The position numbers and the translations under genes were made by a program. This document shows positions 12,019 through 24,761 of a stretch of DNA of 64,000 nt, one piece after another; within the stretch, counting starts at the first letter, position 1, and each line of letters begins with the position of its first letter. Under the pieces are notes generated by a model. The model was given only the letters and a program-made list of their open reading frames with translations. It had not been told where the DNA came from and did no database searches. The DNA comes from Pelobates cultripes (taxonomy: Eukaryota > Chordata > Amphibia > Anura > Pelobatidae). The stretch covers positions 68,176,985-68,240,984 of the forward strand of contig OW240924.1 of NCBI GenBank assembly GCA_933207985.1, in the 5' to 3' direction.

Positions 12019-13100
12019 ATGCTACTTATGGATGTATATCACTCAAAAATAAATTAAATGAAAGAAATATTATTCACAAAAACCTTTTGAGCAACCTCTT
12101 CTTGGAATCTATATTGTGACACAGAGTTTTCACCAAGGCAAGTACAAGACCGGAGATTGAGTGCCCGGCTCACAAGACATATGTATTTATAAATATATAT
12201 TTTATTTTAGGGCATTTAGAATGAATTCCATTGCAGAAACACAACACTCTTCAATATAAGAGATTAAAAATAATAATCACGCCAAGATTATAAGGATGAA
12301 GACGTCAACATCATAAGATCAGTTCCTCAATCAAGTTTAAACAGGCTTCAGCTGTCACGGTTAGTACCATAATGTAAGCAAAGAAATCTGTTCGTTTCTT
12401 TATAAGCTTAGCAAATGAAGCGTGTACAAAGAAGTGTAAGACTAAAATAAATAAATACGGGTTTCCATCAGCAGCTACAGCTTAAATTGATTTGTTTATT
12501 CTTTACAAATTATTGATAGTCAATTATCCATAGCATGATTCCATCTATGTACCTTGCTTTGTGCATTTTCCAAATCCTCATATCAGATTATACGCCAGTA
12601 AAGCCAAGTTACATTCTCATCTACTCTCCCTAATTAACTATTTGATTAATGGAGTATTTCATGTGGGAGAACTGGAAAAGATAGTTGTCTGGAAATTTGA
12701 TATTCCCTATTAGGTAAGAAAAGTTATTTGTACTAAACCTGATTGAATTATCTAAACCCATTAGAATAGATCAAATGAAAAAAAAAAGTAATAAAATTAC
12801 TTTAAAAAAAGCAGAAAAAGCAAAAATAAAATATATATGCTGCAAAGCAATTGATAATATCTGTTGTAGTATGGACTGGTACCAAATAAGAAAAAAAAGA
12901 AACAAACAAAAAAAAGAATGCAGATATTTGAGAAATACATAGTTAGTATTTCCAAAAAATGAAAATCATATTTACACAGATAATAATTTTTTTGTATATT
13001 TTTTTGCATGACGAATCCAGATCATTTTTGGGATATGCGAGACATGGAGAAGCAGGTGATGATAACCTGGCAGAATAAAACAGAAACAAAAAAGCTAATG
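12019..13100. other. no recognisable feature
   Basis: AT-rich, with A/T homopolymer runs at about 12779-12920. Confidence 0.4.
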
Positions 13101-14000
13101 CAGTTTGTAACGGATCCCCTATACTCTGGCTGAGTATATCTGCTGTAGTTCTCCAAAATCCCCAGTGAAGCAGTGATTATAGATCCCAATTTCCCAAACA
13201 TCAGCCTAGACTTGATGAACAAAACTGAATGTGGTTAAAATCCAGGCTCAATGGCCCACTTATATACAATACAGAGACACAGTAAACACGCCCATGACCC
13301 TCCCATAAACACACCCACAAAATGTCCCCAAAATGTAATGTCACCGTGACTCAGCAATAAATGACAAAATATGCAAAACACACAAAATAACATATTTGCC
13401 GCCTAGAAACCCCCATAGTTTATACATCCCCGGATAGCCCGGATCTGAGTGCCCAACATATCCGAAAAGCTCTCAGATCGCACATACAAAGCCGAAACGC
13501 CACCCGTGTAAAGTTCTGACCGGCAGCACACATGGTCCTATGCCCAAAACAGTTCAATGCGAAAGAAATACCGAACGCGCACTCTGGCTATTTAGCGTCT
13601 GTTCGTATGGTTCATTCGAACAAACCTACCGAACGCCGCTCTCCTGACAGGTGTGGGAAGTTCAGCGTGTTTGGGAGTTTCTGTGTCCGATTTTAGTTCC
13701 ATGCAATCGACGCCCAAACACAGCTGTCTGCATTCCCGTGAACAAAACCCACCCAGCCGTACAATTAGAACACATGATAATTGAAGTGTCAGGAGAGGTT
13801 ACCACCAGGTTAACAAGCCCAGAGGTGGTTCACAGTTCGTGAGTTGGTGCGGTTCCCGAACAGTACATATAAATCCCACAAACTAAGTCTGTTTGTAAGC
13901 CTTTTCCATGGCCCATAGTCAGTGGGCAGGAGGTTAACTTCCACACTCCTCCAAAAACCTGTGGCGAAAGTCCAAGCCAAGGAACGTTCGTCACACAGTT
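13101..14000 (+). mobile_element. solo LTR, family LTR-A copy 1, with 5-bp target duplication
   Basis: An 890-bp solo LTR at 13106-13995. It starts TGTAACGGA and ends GTTCGTCACA, flanked by CAGTT at 13101-13105 and 13996-14000. It shares ordered blocks with 42266-43479 and with the reverse strand of 59886-60995: a GGATAGCC..GATCTGAGTG block, TGTGTCCGATTT.AGTTCCATG, and a GGCCCATAGTC-like block. No internal retroelement sequence remains, so it is the product of recombination between two LTRs. A 5-bp duplication is compatible with several LTR superfamilies (Ty3/gypsy, BEL, some retroviral-like), and I do not assign one. Confidence 0.85.
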
Positions 14001-14675
14001 ATTAACCTGCAAGTTGAAAATGATCTCTTTTAACATCAGAAATTAGCACATGTATGTAGGTCTCATTCGACAAATTGCATTAATGTTCAACTTTAATCAG
14101 TAAACAATACAAATCATGGGAATATTGTACTGTATTTGACGTTCTTGGACATATTGGGTCATTGGGCATTCTTCACAGAAACTAGCATGAACATGATAGA
14201 TAAAGTCTTCCTAGTTGGATGTAAGAACATAACTGCAAAATTAAATGGCAATGGATTTCAGAGTTAGATCACAGGTGCAGAAGCCCTTGGAGAAATGTTG
14301 TATGACTTACAAACATAAAAGTCTTTTATCAGTGAAACGTTTGGCTAACATTAATGCAAAATGCAAGTCAGATTTAATTAATGAAAAGTCACGAAAAAGA
14401 GGGAAACCCTATATACTAATGTTAAGCAATGCCCTAGGTAAATGGAGTGTGCAAAGGGCTGAATCCACCAATGTTTGACACATAAAGCAACAACGACACA
14501 CAAATCTCCAAAGTTTCCAATTTGAAACAAATGATAAACTCCTCATGAGTAAACTTAATTCCTTGAGGATAGCAGACAATTGAGAAAATCAATCAGAAAA
14601 TCATATGTATTTTTATTAATTCTTGCAACGTTTTCAAGTAATAGACAAAATCTTTTTAAGATTACTCTTCCATTA
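14001..14675. other. no recognisable feature
   Basis: A 77-codon frame at 14245-14478 has no recognisable motif. Confidence 0.4.
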
Positions 14676-15159
14676 TTAAAGGGACACTCCAGATTTTAAA
14701 GCACTTTAGCTTGCTGAAATGCTTTGTGTGTGAAGAAAGTGTCCTATTTTTTAATTTTGCAAAAGGTTTTAGCAAAAAAAAAGAAAAAGTAGAATGAGCA
14801 CCTGGTTACACCATCTTGACTTTCAAACAGATAAAAGGTTCTGTTACTTCCTGGTTTGGTTAGCACAGTGGAGCTAAACTCAAGAGAAAGAAATTGCCCA
14901 GAGCAGCTGTCTTGGAAAGAATTCTAATTGAGCTGCATTGGGAAGTCTGTGATTGGACAGCTACTTAAAGTCTGGGCGGGGTTAGAAGGGAGGACTTACA
15001 AAGGCTACAGACAAGAGTTCTGCAGGTTTTGCAATCTGTTTTTAGATATAGCCTAATGACAAAATGCATAATTAAATGCATGCATGTTTTCATTTGGGTT
15101 ATATCTGATAAACAGTGATTTTTATTTATTTTGTATTTGGGCAGCTGAATGTCCCTTAA
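14676..15159. mobile_element. TTAA-flanked non-autonomous element, copy 1
   Basis: Begins TTAA-AGGGACACTCCAG and ends CTGAATGTCCCT-TAA, so the ends are short inverted repeats bounded by TTAA, the target preference of piggyBac-type transposons. It is 484 bp with no coding capacity. The segment near the right end (about 15050-15159) matches the left part of 17855-18015 on the opposite strand, which supports a dispersed family. Confidence 0.72.
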
Positions 15160-15554
15160 GACTAGGTGTGACAGATCTCTCTCCTTTTAAAAGGGTATTG
15201 CAAGAAATATAATCACTGAATTCAATGTGTATTAGGCTAGTGCTGTCTATAACTGTTATCCAGTTTGGACAAAATTGACATTGACAAGTGTAAATTGTAC
15301 ATGATCAATGCAACCAAGGAAGGGTGGTTTCAGGAGAACTCTTATTTTTCTCAAACTACTTCCTAATAACTTAAGCACCGAATTCTAGTGATTGTATTGC
15401 TTGCAGGTGCGTATTAGCCGCGAGGCAAACAAGGCATTTGCCTTGGGCGGCATTTTTCAGGGGGCGGCAAAAAACGCCGCCCCCCAAATGCCCAAGGCAA
15501 ATGTCTTGTTAGCCTCGCGGCTAACAGACATTCTGGGCGCTGGGCGGCAGTGGC

Positions 15555-15717
15555 CGAGGGAGCTCTTCCCCTGAGCGCTCTGCTCAGCTCCCTCGCGCGC
15601 CGCCAGCAGAGTGAGGCTGGGAGCTGGGTTAATGACGTCATATTCCGGCTCCCAGCCTCACTCTGCTGGCGGCGCGCGAGGGAGCTGAGCAGAGCGCTCA
15701 GGGGAAGAGCTCCCTCG
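15555..15717. repeat. perfect GC-rich palindrome, 70-bp arms, 23-bp spacer
   Basis: The arms at 15555-15624 and 15648-15717 are perfect reverse complements over 70 bp by eye. The spacer contains TGACGTCA, itself an 8-bp palindrome and a CRE-type site. Confidence 0.93.
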
Positions 15718-15842
15718 CCGGCCGCCCAGCGCTGCCCGCCCTGCACCAATTGGACCCCAGGGAGAGGAAGAACCCCCCCCAGCATTACCAAAGGTAAGGA
15801 GGCTGGGGGGGGTTAAATAAAAAAAACAAAAAACAAAACACT

Positions 15843-16133
15843 AGTGAGTGTGTGTATGTCTGCTAGTGTGTGTGTGGATGTCTATTAGTGTGTATGCTAG
15901 TGTGTGTATGTATGTTAGTGTTAGTGTGTATGTTAATGTTAGTGTATGTATGTTAGTGTTAGTGTGTGTGTGTCTGTTAGTGTGGATGTCTGTTAGTGTG
16001 TGTGTTTGCCTGTTAGTGTGTGTGTGTGTTTGCCTGTGAGTGTGTGTCTGTTAGTGAGTGTGTGTCTGTTAGTGACTGTGTGTTTCTGTTAGCTAGTGAA
16101 TGCGTATCTGTCAGTGAATGTGTGTGTGTGTAT
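15843..16133. repeat. GT-rich minisatellite inside the composite transposon
   Basis: Imperfect tandem units of the type TGTTAGTGTGTGTGTCTG. Long Val/Cys/Ser frames across it are low-complexity artefacts. Confidence 0.9.
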
Positions 16134-16404
16134 TTAGAAGGCGGAGCAGGGGGGAAGGTTGGGTGGCGGTTGCGCGGGTGGGGGTGGCACAGGGGGGTGT
16201 CTGAGTTTAGTCCTGCCTAGGGCAGCACAAAACCAGGATACACCTCTGATTGCTTGTAGTACCTCCAATATGCTTTATGCTTTTGTTAAAATAATTAGTA
16301 TGCCCTTTTGTGCTCTCTAATTTTTGGCTGTATCTAGAAGGTGGCACACTGACTATATGGAGCCATAAACAGTTGGTGGAGGGAATAGAATGAGAATCCT
16401 GGAA

Positions 16405-16535
16405 CAGGGTTCTCCGTACTCTGACCATGCAGATATTGCTGAACTACAACTCCCATGACTCTTTGAATAAACTAGGTAGCCATTAAATCATGGGAGTTGT
16501 AGGTCAGCAACATCTGGCGAGCCAGAAGAATCCTG
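16405..16535. mobile_element. hAT-like miniature foldback element
   Basis: Inverted halves: the left arm starts CAGGGTTCTCCGTACTC and runs to GAACTACAACTCCCATGA; the right arm, reverse complemented, starts CAGGATTCTTCTGGCTC and runs to ACCTACAACTCCCATGA. The flanks are not convincingly duplicated. Confidence 0.6.
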
Positions 16536-17359
16536 CTCTAGAGTATTGCCCGATAGAACAAGAAATGCTCGGTAAGAGGTAGGTTGACAGAAATTGACTC
16601 ATTTTTGAGTAATACAAACTCACATTTTAAAATTCACGAATATTTAGCACCTCTAACATTTATCCACTTTTGTTATTGCAACGACATTTCAGATATTGGT
16701 AGTTTTATTTCCGAATTGTTACAAATTGGACGAGCTGTTGGTGGGCTATGTGTAGAATGACAGAAGGAACATTTGTTGCATTCTCTGTACCAATAATATT
16801 ACTGCTCCGTGCCACAATGTATAAAAGTAGTCATAGAATAACTCATTTAGCATTTTATAGTGCCTTTAGAGCAGCGTGGCATTCTGACCATCGGTAGCCA
16901 TTATTGAGCGTTTGCAAAGCTTTAGATGTAATTTTCCGAGGCACTTGTTCCCTAAGTGATTCCGACAATCTAAATGGAAATGGAAGCCTTTATACTAACT
17001 CAACACACCATATGCTTGTTTTTCCTTTTTTCCTATAAATGTGTCCTATGGAAAGGTTTTATTACACTATCAATGTTATTTCAACTGAAAGGGTAGACCT
17101 TTTGACGTTAAAGTGCTCTGTTTAATACATAGCACAGATTGCAGCTCATGAATCTATTTTGTATCAATTGAACAGTAAACCATTTTTTAGAGGAAATCAG
17201 AACAAATTGAGAGTTTGATTCTGTTCCTAATTTAATTTACGGTTCCGTTTGTGAGAACCACTTAATGAAAAAGGGCCATGTTGGTACATAATAAACAAAA
17301 TAGTAATATTTTTTTAAGGGCACCCTGGAGTTGACTCATTATTTTTAATGTATTATATA
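16536..17359. other. no recognisable feature
   Basis: AT-rich, no repeat structure or coding signal seen. Confidence 0.4.
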
Positions 17360-17515
17360 GCTCAATGGGTGCCCAAAAGGTAGATTTTGTAGAACTACAA
17401 CTCCTATGATGCTTTGCATACCTGTAGAATACCTGTAGAATGACAAAGCATTATGGAAGCTGTAGCTTTAAGAGATCTGGGGATCTACCATTTGGGCACC
17501 ATTTGGGCACTGATA
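17360..17515. mobile_element. miniature foldback element with GTGCCCAAA ends
   Basis: The left arm starts GGGTGCCCAAAAGGTAGAT and the right arm ends ATCTACCATTTGGGCACC, near-perfect inverted repeats. The core is the ACTACAACTCC(C/T)ATGATGC motif seen in other foldbacks here. The right terminal motif TTTGGGCAC is doubled (about 17492-17509). Confidence 0.6.
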
Positions 17516-17854
17516 TAGGTAATAAATAAAAATATTGCAAACAATACATTAATACAAATAAAAATATACATTTGAAGTTGATGTATTTGAAATTTTTCAG
17601 GTTTTGCAGCTTCTGCAGTGAGCTCTCACCCAAGCTGCAGGTGACTTAGCTCACTTACCTTTCTATTAAACTACTAAACTTATCTCCTAAGCAGTGCAAT
17701 ACAGAAAATACTTTTTGGAGGTGCAGTACAATTGACACCTTGCGGATCTAGAAATTACATCAAATACAACGGGGAGCTGGAAACACTGAGGATTGAGAGG
17801 GAGGTACAGGAAGGGTGGGTTTCTCAAGCAAAACACATGAAAAATTAAACAATA

Positions 17855-18015
17855 TTAAAGAGACACTCCACTGCCCAAATAAAAATAAATAAATAACCAA
17901 CAATGAAAACAGGCATGCATTTAATTATGCATTGTTTCATTGGGCGTATAGCTAAAAACTTTAGATTCCCTTCTCAGACTTTACCCCTTCCACCCTGGCT
18001 GTAGTTTCTCCTTAA
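17855..18015. mobile_element. TTAA-flanked element, internally deleted copy 2
   Basis: Starts TTAA-AGAGACACTCCACTGCCC and is homologous to the reverse strand of about 15050-15159 (shared GCATGCATTTAATTATGCAT region). It ends CTCC-TTAA after only 161 bp, so it lacks most of the 484-bp relative. Confidence 0.6.
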
Positions 18016-21000
18016 TCAGAGTTCTCCCTTACCCCTGCTTTCTTTTGTTGTATCTCTTGTACGTCTCCGCAGTACCAATATCTTAGGGAAATTGACTTAA
18101 TGTTTGCTACTTTATCAATAATGATGTAATAATATCCTCCTAATATTTGTTGCACATTTTGATATGTACCGTTCTTCCTTATTCTCCTTTTGTTATAAAT
18201 TTTGCCCCTGCGTGGTCTATAATTTTTGTTACACAATGCTGACAAATCTCATACACAAAGACAGACAAAAAAAAACAAAAACGAAAAGAAACAGTGAAAC
18301 AGCAAATGAAAAGAGAAGCACAGCCCACATAAAGAGAAGAGAAATGTATGATAGCATACCTCTGGGGGTAGGGGTAAGGGAGTAGAATAGTTGTAGAAGC
18401 CATGTTATTGCATGGGGGGTTGCAAAAGGAATCCTTTGCATATATTATCATTAGTTCTAAAATAGATTTCATTTTTTGTTGTTGGAACATTTGGTCAAAT
18501 GTATATGGCGTTTTCAAAACTTTGAAACAATTGAGAGAATAAATCTTTTATTGTGTATTGTTTTAATCCGTTTATTCTAAACGCAATGGCAGGTTTGGCT
18601 TTAACTAACGATAGGGCAGGGGTGATCAAACTGTGGAAGGTCATAGTAAATACTTCGGCTGACAGGAAATGGATGACAAAATATTAAAAAAATAGAACAA
18701 ATTTTGGTGTCGATGGCAATATTGAAGGGATGGTGTAAGAGCTGAGCTGGGTTGAGAAAATTAGAATTTGGGTACATGACTAATAATAAATCTTCACAGG
18801 GCTGTCAAAGCTAAAACTTGAATCAGTGGTTAATGTCCCAATGAAAAATAGGTAGCAGGTCTCATATGTGATAGAAGTTTTTCACAGGTAACATAATCCT
18901 CGTTTCACAGACAGCGTGATCCTCTATTACTACAAACAAAACTGAAACACTACCTCTATCTAACCTAAGCTAAAACCAGTGGAGTGAAAAAGGTAAAAGA
19001 AAAAAAAATCTACAAAATATATCACCACTTCCCCTATGTAATATTGCAAAAAATAAATTAGCCTAAAACGCTTGGCCTAGCAATCTAGTATTATGAAAAT
19101 AACTCATTCGTTCCATTTCTTTCCAGAATGGATGTTTTTTTTAGGCAATTTTCAGTCCATTAGCAATAGCATATTGAGAAGAAATAGCAAATAGGACTGA
19201 GGATAAATAACGACATTTGAGATCCGTATGGGCATTGTTATATAGAGGAAGTTGGTATATTGAGTGCATAATGACAATATGCTTATGTTATAATTTTTTT
19301 AACACAATTATGTGTTTTTTTGCATTTATCGACAGTACGACCTCCTAATGTCCAACAGCACCATTTCCCCATGATTCCGACATGAATGGACGTTCTAGGA
19401 CCATACATAGTCCATCATGGAACTTAGATATTTCTATCAGTTCGGAGGTTGCACTACAAAAGCATTACATTGCATGCAAATACCTTTTTTAATTCAATTG
19501 TTATTTTCTCTCCCTCTTTTTTTTCCTTTTTTTTTTTTACGAAAAGCACAACCAACCACTCACACGTGTTAGTTTTTTTCTTTTTTGTTATATTTTAGAA
19601 AGTGCTATTACCCCAAAGAGACAGCTCCTCTTTAAAAATCCAGGATACCATTGAAGAGCTTATCTTATTAATACAGCGCAGTCACTCACACAAAAACTGT
19701 CACAGCTCAAGATGTCTTTCAGAAGAGGTGACAAAGGAATTTGCTACTGTTTGATTCAATGCAACCACAAAAATAATTTGATAGTTGTGTTATTCAGCCC
19801 ATCTAAGTACAAAGCAAAATGGGATTATTTTCCAGATATGGTATTGTTAAAATCCATTCACACAAGGACCCGAAGCCTGAGTGAAAATGCTCGGGCATTA
19901 TATATTTCTTGCAATACATTCACTATATAATTACAGTATATTCTCCGTCTTTTGGCAGCCACTCATAAACAAATGAATTTGACATGGAAAGAAATAACTC
20001 TATTTTTTTCCCCTTGTGATTGGCAGCTTACAAATGGGAGCTTCTGTGCTTGTCGGCTATTCAGAGCAGTACACCAATTAGCAAAGACAATAATTAAATA
20101 AGTAAGTCCCCAGATGTTCATTATCAATGAGGAGATCTGTCAGAGAAAAGTGGATTTGGTGCAGGCTTCACTCACTTGCAATTTTACTTGCCCACTTCAA
20201 CTTTACTTACAAAAACTTCAACATTTCATCACTAGGATCTTGTTAAAACTTGAGGGTTGAAAGACTTGTTTTAGTTTAGCTCTTGATTAAAAGCTTATGG
20301 TTGCACGTGGACTATTTTGAAACCGTTAACACCCAACTATTCCCAAACTTCATGGACTCTTGAGAAGACAGTTGCAGTCTATCCAGGTCAAGTTTGATGT
20401 GAGAGATTAAAGGCTAGGCTTGCATATGGAACGCAACAGTGAGAAAAATCACAATAGCAAGTGCATTGTTATATGAAACACAAGAAAGCTAAATAACGTA
20501 AATGCTTCCAGTCATTTAATTCTGATTAAAACTCTGCCTGATGCATAAGGAATCCATTATTCTTATCTGATCCCGGTGGAGGAATGTGGTGAAAAGACCC
20601 TACCTATAAATACAAGCAAGAAAAAACAGGGAAAAAAAATATCACATTAGTAAATTTGTAACGAAATAAAATAGTAGATACATTCTGCAATGATTTAAGT
20701 AGATTTTTAAATGTACTGCTGTAAAATCATTACATATTGTGACATTACATCATATTCCCGACTCTCAAGCTGTCGCACAGTTCTGGCAGACAGGATATAC
20801 ATGGATGATATCAGAAAAAAATCATGGCAGCCAGACTTCTAGAGGCTGCTCGGCCTTGCAGCAGTTCTAATAATGAAAGGGACCAAGTGTATTAGATTCT
20901 GGAGACTTCCCTTATGACAGGGCAAAGTTCCTGCTTGACTACTGCCAGTGGACACCTCCAGTGAGTATTATTGTGGGTGGTCTGACTCAGGAGAATCACA

Positions 21001-22284
21001 ATTAGAGATGGCGTGGCGAGGATGCGTATTAAGGAAGCAGAGGATGGAATGAAAGTGTCAGTGGGGATAGGAAGACGGAATAAGGGGAGTTGAAAAAATG
21101 GAAAGACAGGTTTGGAACTCACTAATGTGATAATACAAAGTGACTTTCAAATTGTAGTTCAGAGTAGCCAATTTTGATACACACATTTATCCAATTCTGA
21201 AATTCTGGCTTGAAATTTGAAATTCACTTTGAATTCTCACTTATCCTTAAGTTGAGGAAGGGAAGGTAAAGGTAGATTGGTTGGGGAGAGGGGAGTGAAT
21301 GTAGTTTTAATGGAGCAGAGGGGAAATGGCTGAATATGTTAGATGGAGTGAAGAGAGGAGGCCATAAAGATGTAAGTATGTGAGTAACTCATAGTACAGG
21401 ATATGTGTTTCAAAAAAAATGTAGCCCTACATGCTAAAGAAATTGGAGAAAACTGAGGTAGATTAGAGAATGTTGTCTTTACTCCTACACTACACTAACC
21501 CTTACACCCATACATTAGCCTAACATACTAACACTACTCTTACACCCTATACTACATCAACACATACGCTGCCCTTAAACCCTACACTACATCAAAACCT
21601 ACAGTACGTTTACACTTACATTAACCCACAATGCCACCTTTACCATAACCCTAACTAACGTCAAGCCTAACAAACTAACCATAGGCTAAAAATATAATGT
21701 AATATAAAAGACAGATAACGACGAAGAATGTATGAAATGTATAAAAATAATAATGCCATCTTTATATAATTCACAAATCCAGGCTCAGCCAGTTGAAATA
21801 TATCAAGTTGCACTTTTCTAAAGTTCTTAATATTGAAAAAAAAAAAAGAAAAGATCAACACCGCATTGATGTATAGAAATTATGCTACTCCCGCTTGTCA
21901 CAGATAATTATGCATATCTGGTTTTGTTTAGTAGCAGAATAACAGGGGCATTTTGTGTTTTACTAGGAACATTGCTCAAAAATAGAGAGAGGAGAGAGAG
22001 GAGAGAGCGGCGGAGAATGTAAATGACTTGTGAAAAGTTTTCAAGCTGCAGTTTACATAATTATTTCCAATTTCTATTTTTAAACTTCAAGAAACCCTAT
22101 TGTCAGTTCTAGTACACATACCTATTCTAATTAAATAAACTGTGAAAAAAAAATCACAATCTAGCAGATGCTCTGCAAAATGACAGTGACCAGCATGAAG
22201 TTTTTTTTATATTATATTTTTTCCAACCAAAATAAGCACTACATAGAAATAGTGTATTCATCATTTGCAAACCGTGCTGTAAGC
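18016..22284. other. about 4.3 kb, largely unclassified
   Basis: No repeat or gene recognised over most of it. 21481-21680 is a degenerate pyrimidine/A-rich stretch of CTACACTAAC-like words that may be an eroded minisatellite. The open frames at 18012-18517 and 19712-19930 show no known motif. Confidence 0.35.
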
Positions 22285-22725
22285 CGTAGCCAGGTCACTT
22301 GTCACCCGGGGTGGAAATCTATGTTGGCACACAGTCATTGTTACAAACACACAAAGTTACAGGCACACACAGTCAGACACCATGCACATTATCATAGACA
22401 CGCAGTCATAAACATAGCCACACATAGTTACAGATACTCACACAAACACACACACACACACAAAAAGTTAGATGCACACACACTGTTACAGTCAACAACA
22501 CTGCCTTCTGGGTCCTTCCTTTATGTGCGTGGGTGGTGGGGGAGCAGCAGAGGTCAGGGCACATTCCCTTGTGTACAAGTAGCAGTTTCCTAGAAAGCAT
22601 GGCTGGGTCTGGGCTAGCGGAGTGAGTCTCTGCAACAGTTGCTTCTGTGGGGGTGCGGTACCTTTCTCCATCCGGTACCCAGGGCACATGCTCTTCCAAC
22701 CCCCCTTAGTTTCACTGCAGCCTGA
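22285..22725 (-). mobile_element. probable composite element with GT-rich array, reverse orientation
   Basis: Read on the minus strand: a unique head (about 22500-22725), then a GT-rich degenerate minisatellite (22330-22500 complement), then a short tail ending CCGGGTGACAAGTGACCTGG. This is the same head-array-tail plan as 15404-16248. No target duplication was found, so the borders are approximate. Confidence 0.4.
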
Positions 22726-23670
22726 ACAATAACTATTAAGTTGGTTAGATGATGGTAATACAATAGATCTCAGGATATACTTGTAAATGTAAAATGTAAC
22801 ATTTCTCATTAAAAGGCAACCGTCGCTTCTCTGGAAACTATAGAATTGTATTAGGCATAGAAAATCAACTACAACTTGCATCAATCCATTTATTTTTTTC
22901 CACGAGACACTTTATTTCCTTTTAAATATATATTAAAGATTCAGCAAATGACATCATAACCTAGCTCGAACAAGGCAAAGGCAAGGTAAACATTGCAAAT
23001 GAAGAAACAATGTTTCATTTCTACTTTTCACTGTATGCTTTCTCTATTCTGAATGCCAGACATGAAGGACAAAGGTTATAAGAAGGACTGACGGAGCTAG
23101 GATGGAAGAAGCCAGTTGCAGGATAAAGAGGTGTAGATTTCTTTTATTTTTCAAACTTCGCAGATATGTTTTTGTTAAATATAGCAACAAGAACACATAT
23201 TTTGAAATATCATGGGAAGTTATCGCTGCCCTTTAAGCCACATACTCATTTTTTAGATATACCCTCCTTAATTGCTTATGTCACCCATTGATTCATCTGT
23301 CAGAATGCTAAATACTTAAACTTACCTGGAATTTGGAGACATCAGCATTAAGCGTTTCCCCTGAAGGCCTAAGTGTTCGATAGCTAAGCTTATACGACCT
23401 CCCTAGGTGCTGCTAAAGCAGCTATTTACATACACACCTGCATCATAATTCTACAAACCCTTGCTAATGATGCCAGGTTTTTAAAGCTCAGGTCATGAGT
23501 TACCCAAGTGCCATCAGACAAACACTACTAGACGGATTTATCATTGCTAATTTATCACAGAGCTCTGGTCCTTGCACTTCTCCACATTCTGCATTCCATA
23601 TCACTGATTCCATCAATTAGGTTTCTGATCTCGACTTTGCTTATTCACTGTGACCCTTTACTGCCTGCCA
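22726..23670. other. no recognisable feature
   Basis: No repeat structure or coding signal seen. Confidence 0.35.
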
Positions 23671-23733
23671 TTAAACCCGTGTGACATGTCATGATTCCCT
23701 TTTATTCCAGAAGTTTGATCCTTAAGGGGTTAA
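23671..23733. mobile_element. piggyBac-type TTAA end fragment
   Basis: Ends TCCTTAAGGGG-TTAA, a terminus recognised from amphibian piggyBac-type elements. The inverted terminus TTGACCCCTTAAGG opens the piggyBac relic at 31593. The left side, at TTAAACCCGTGTGAC, looks truncated. Confidence 0.55.
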
Positions 23734-24019
23734 TCTTGGATATGTTACTGACTCCAGATCTGTGCTGCCTGCTTATACCATTGGGTTGTGCCAGTCATGT
23801 ACCTGTCCTACCTATTCTGACCATAGGCAGCGATGACTGATTATATTCCAGTCCTGTTCCTTTAGCTTCAATTTCTAGCCCTCTACTATTATCCACTGCC
23901 TGGAGGACTGTGTCAATGTTAGTCTTCAAAATAGGGTTAATGCAAAGGTATGTTGGGTATACATACGTAAGATGTTGTAACCGTGCCTCCAGTCCAGAGA
24001 TGACAAACCTCTAATGGTG

Positions 24020-24216
24020 ATAAACAGTAAGAGAAAAGACTGAGCACGGTCTAAGGTGCAAGGAGATTTATTAGAGAAAATGCATGTTTTGACTCCTAAA
24101 AGCCTATAGGTTAGCTGGATGAAAGGCTTTTGTAGGAGCCAAAACGTTGCTGCTCTTCATCTTATCAATCTGCTTGCACCTTAGACCTGTGCCCAGTTTT
24201 TTCTCTTACTGTTCAC
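24020..24216. repeat. imperfect 200-bp palindrome containing a hammerhead-like motif
   Basis: The left arm (about 24020-24109) reads AAACAGTAAGAGAAAAGACT..CTAAGGTGCAAG and on to ACTCCTAAAAGCCT; the right arm (about 24125-24216) is its imperfect reverse complement. The centre contains TGGATGA, a GGCT/AGCC hairpin and AAAACGTTG (24113-24150), a degraded hammerhead-core order. Likely a Penelope-type terminal repeat in head-to-head arrangement (inference). Confidence 0.6.
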
Positions 24217-24761
24217 AATAAGGTCATACTTGTACTTGCTACCTTAGGGTACCCTTATACCCTCTGATGTCTGGACTACACTGAGCTCTACTCTGATGTA
24301 AATGCTGTCAAGATCTCCTACATCCAGACTTTTCTGGTAGAGATAGCTTTCCCCTGACTGCTTTTTTTGCAGCATGTTTGCCATATGTTGCAATGCTGCC
24401 TGATGCGGTGAATGCGTACATTTCCAATGTCATTTTGGAAACTTAGCTATAAAAGGAAGAAAAGAGCACTGGTAGACTAGGGCATGAACATTCTAGAAAT
24501 GGACACATAATGTTAAACCAGAACAAAAAGCAAAATCTATCATTTATACGAACAAACGCCAAAGGGAAATCTGTGTGCTCTCCCCATTGCTCTCTATTAT
24601 TTATTACTAGCCCATTGCTATTACTTTCTCTGTTTTTCTTTTTCTTCACCCTTTTCCATGCTCTTACTCTCCGATTCATTTTTTTCTCTCTTCTAGATTT
24701 CCATTGCTACACACCTTTCTTTTCTATTTATGTTTTCATGTGCTAATGCCTGGAATTCAAT
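24217..24761. other. no recognisable feature
   Basis: The 78-codon frames on both strands at 24443-24746 mirror each other and carry no motif. Confidence 0.35.

Larger units (their letters stand above)
15396..16256 (+). mobile_element. hAT-like composite transposon with perfect palindrome and 8-bp target duplication
   Basis: The element is 15404-16248 (845 bp), flanked by ATTGCTTG at 15396-15403 and 16249-16256. The ends are CAGGTGCGTAT and, reverse complemented, CAGAGGTGTAT, matching short hAT-type inverted repeats. Inside, in order: a hairpin with arms at about 15414-15451 and 15485-15524; a second palindrome with arms at 15555-15624 and 15648-15717; a short conserved block (about 15745-15825); a GT-rich minisatellite; and a GC-rich tail. 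Overlapping frames across the palindrome on both strands are symmetry artefacts. A second copy begins at 63327. There is no transposase, so mobility would need one in trans. Confidence 0.85.

Noticed and set aside
15392..15816. Overlapping 60-125 codon Ala/Leu/Arg-rich frames on both strands.
   Set aside because: They are mirror images made by the perfect palindrome inside a transposon.
21481..21680. Telomere-like CCCTAAC words.
   Set aside because: Only isolated, degenerate matches with no regular 6-bp period.
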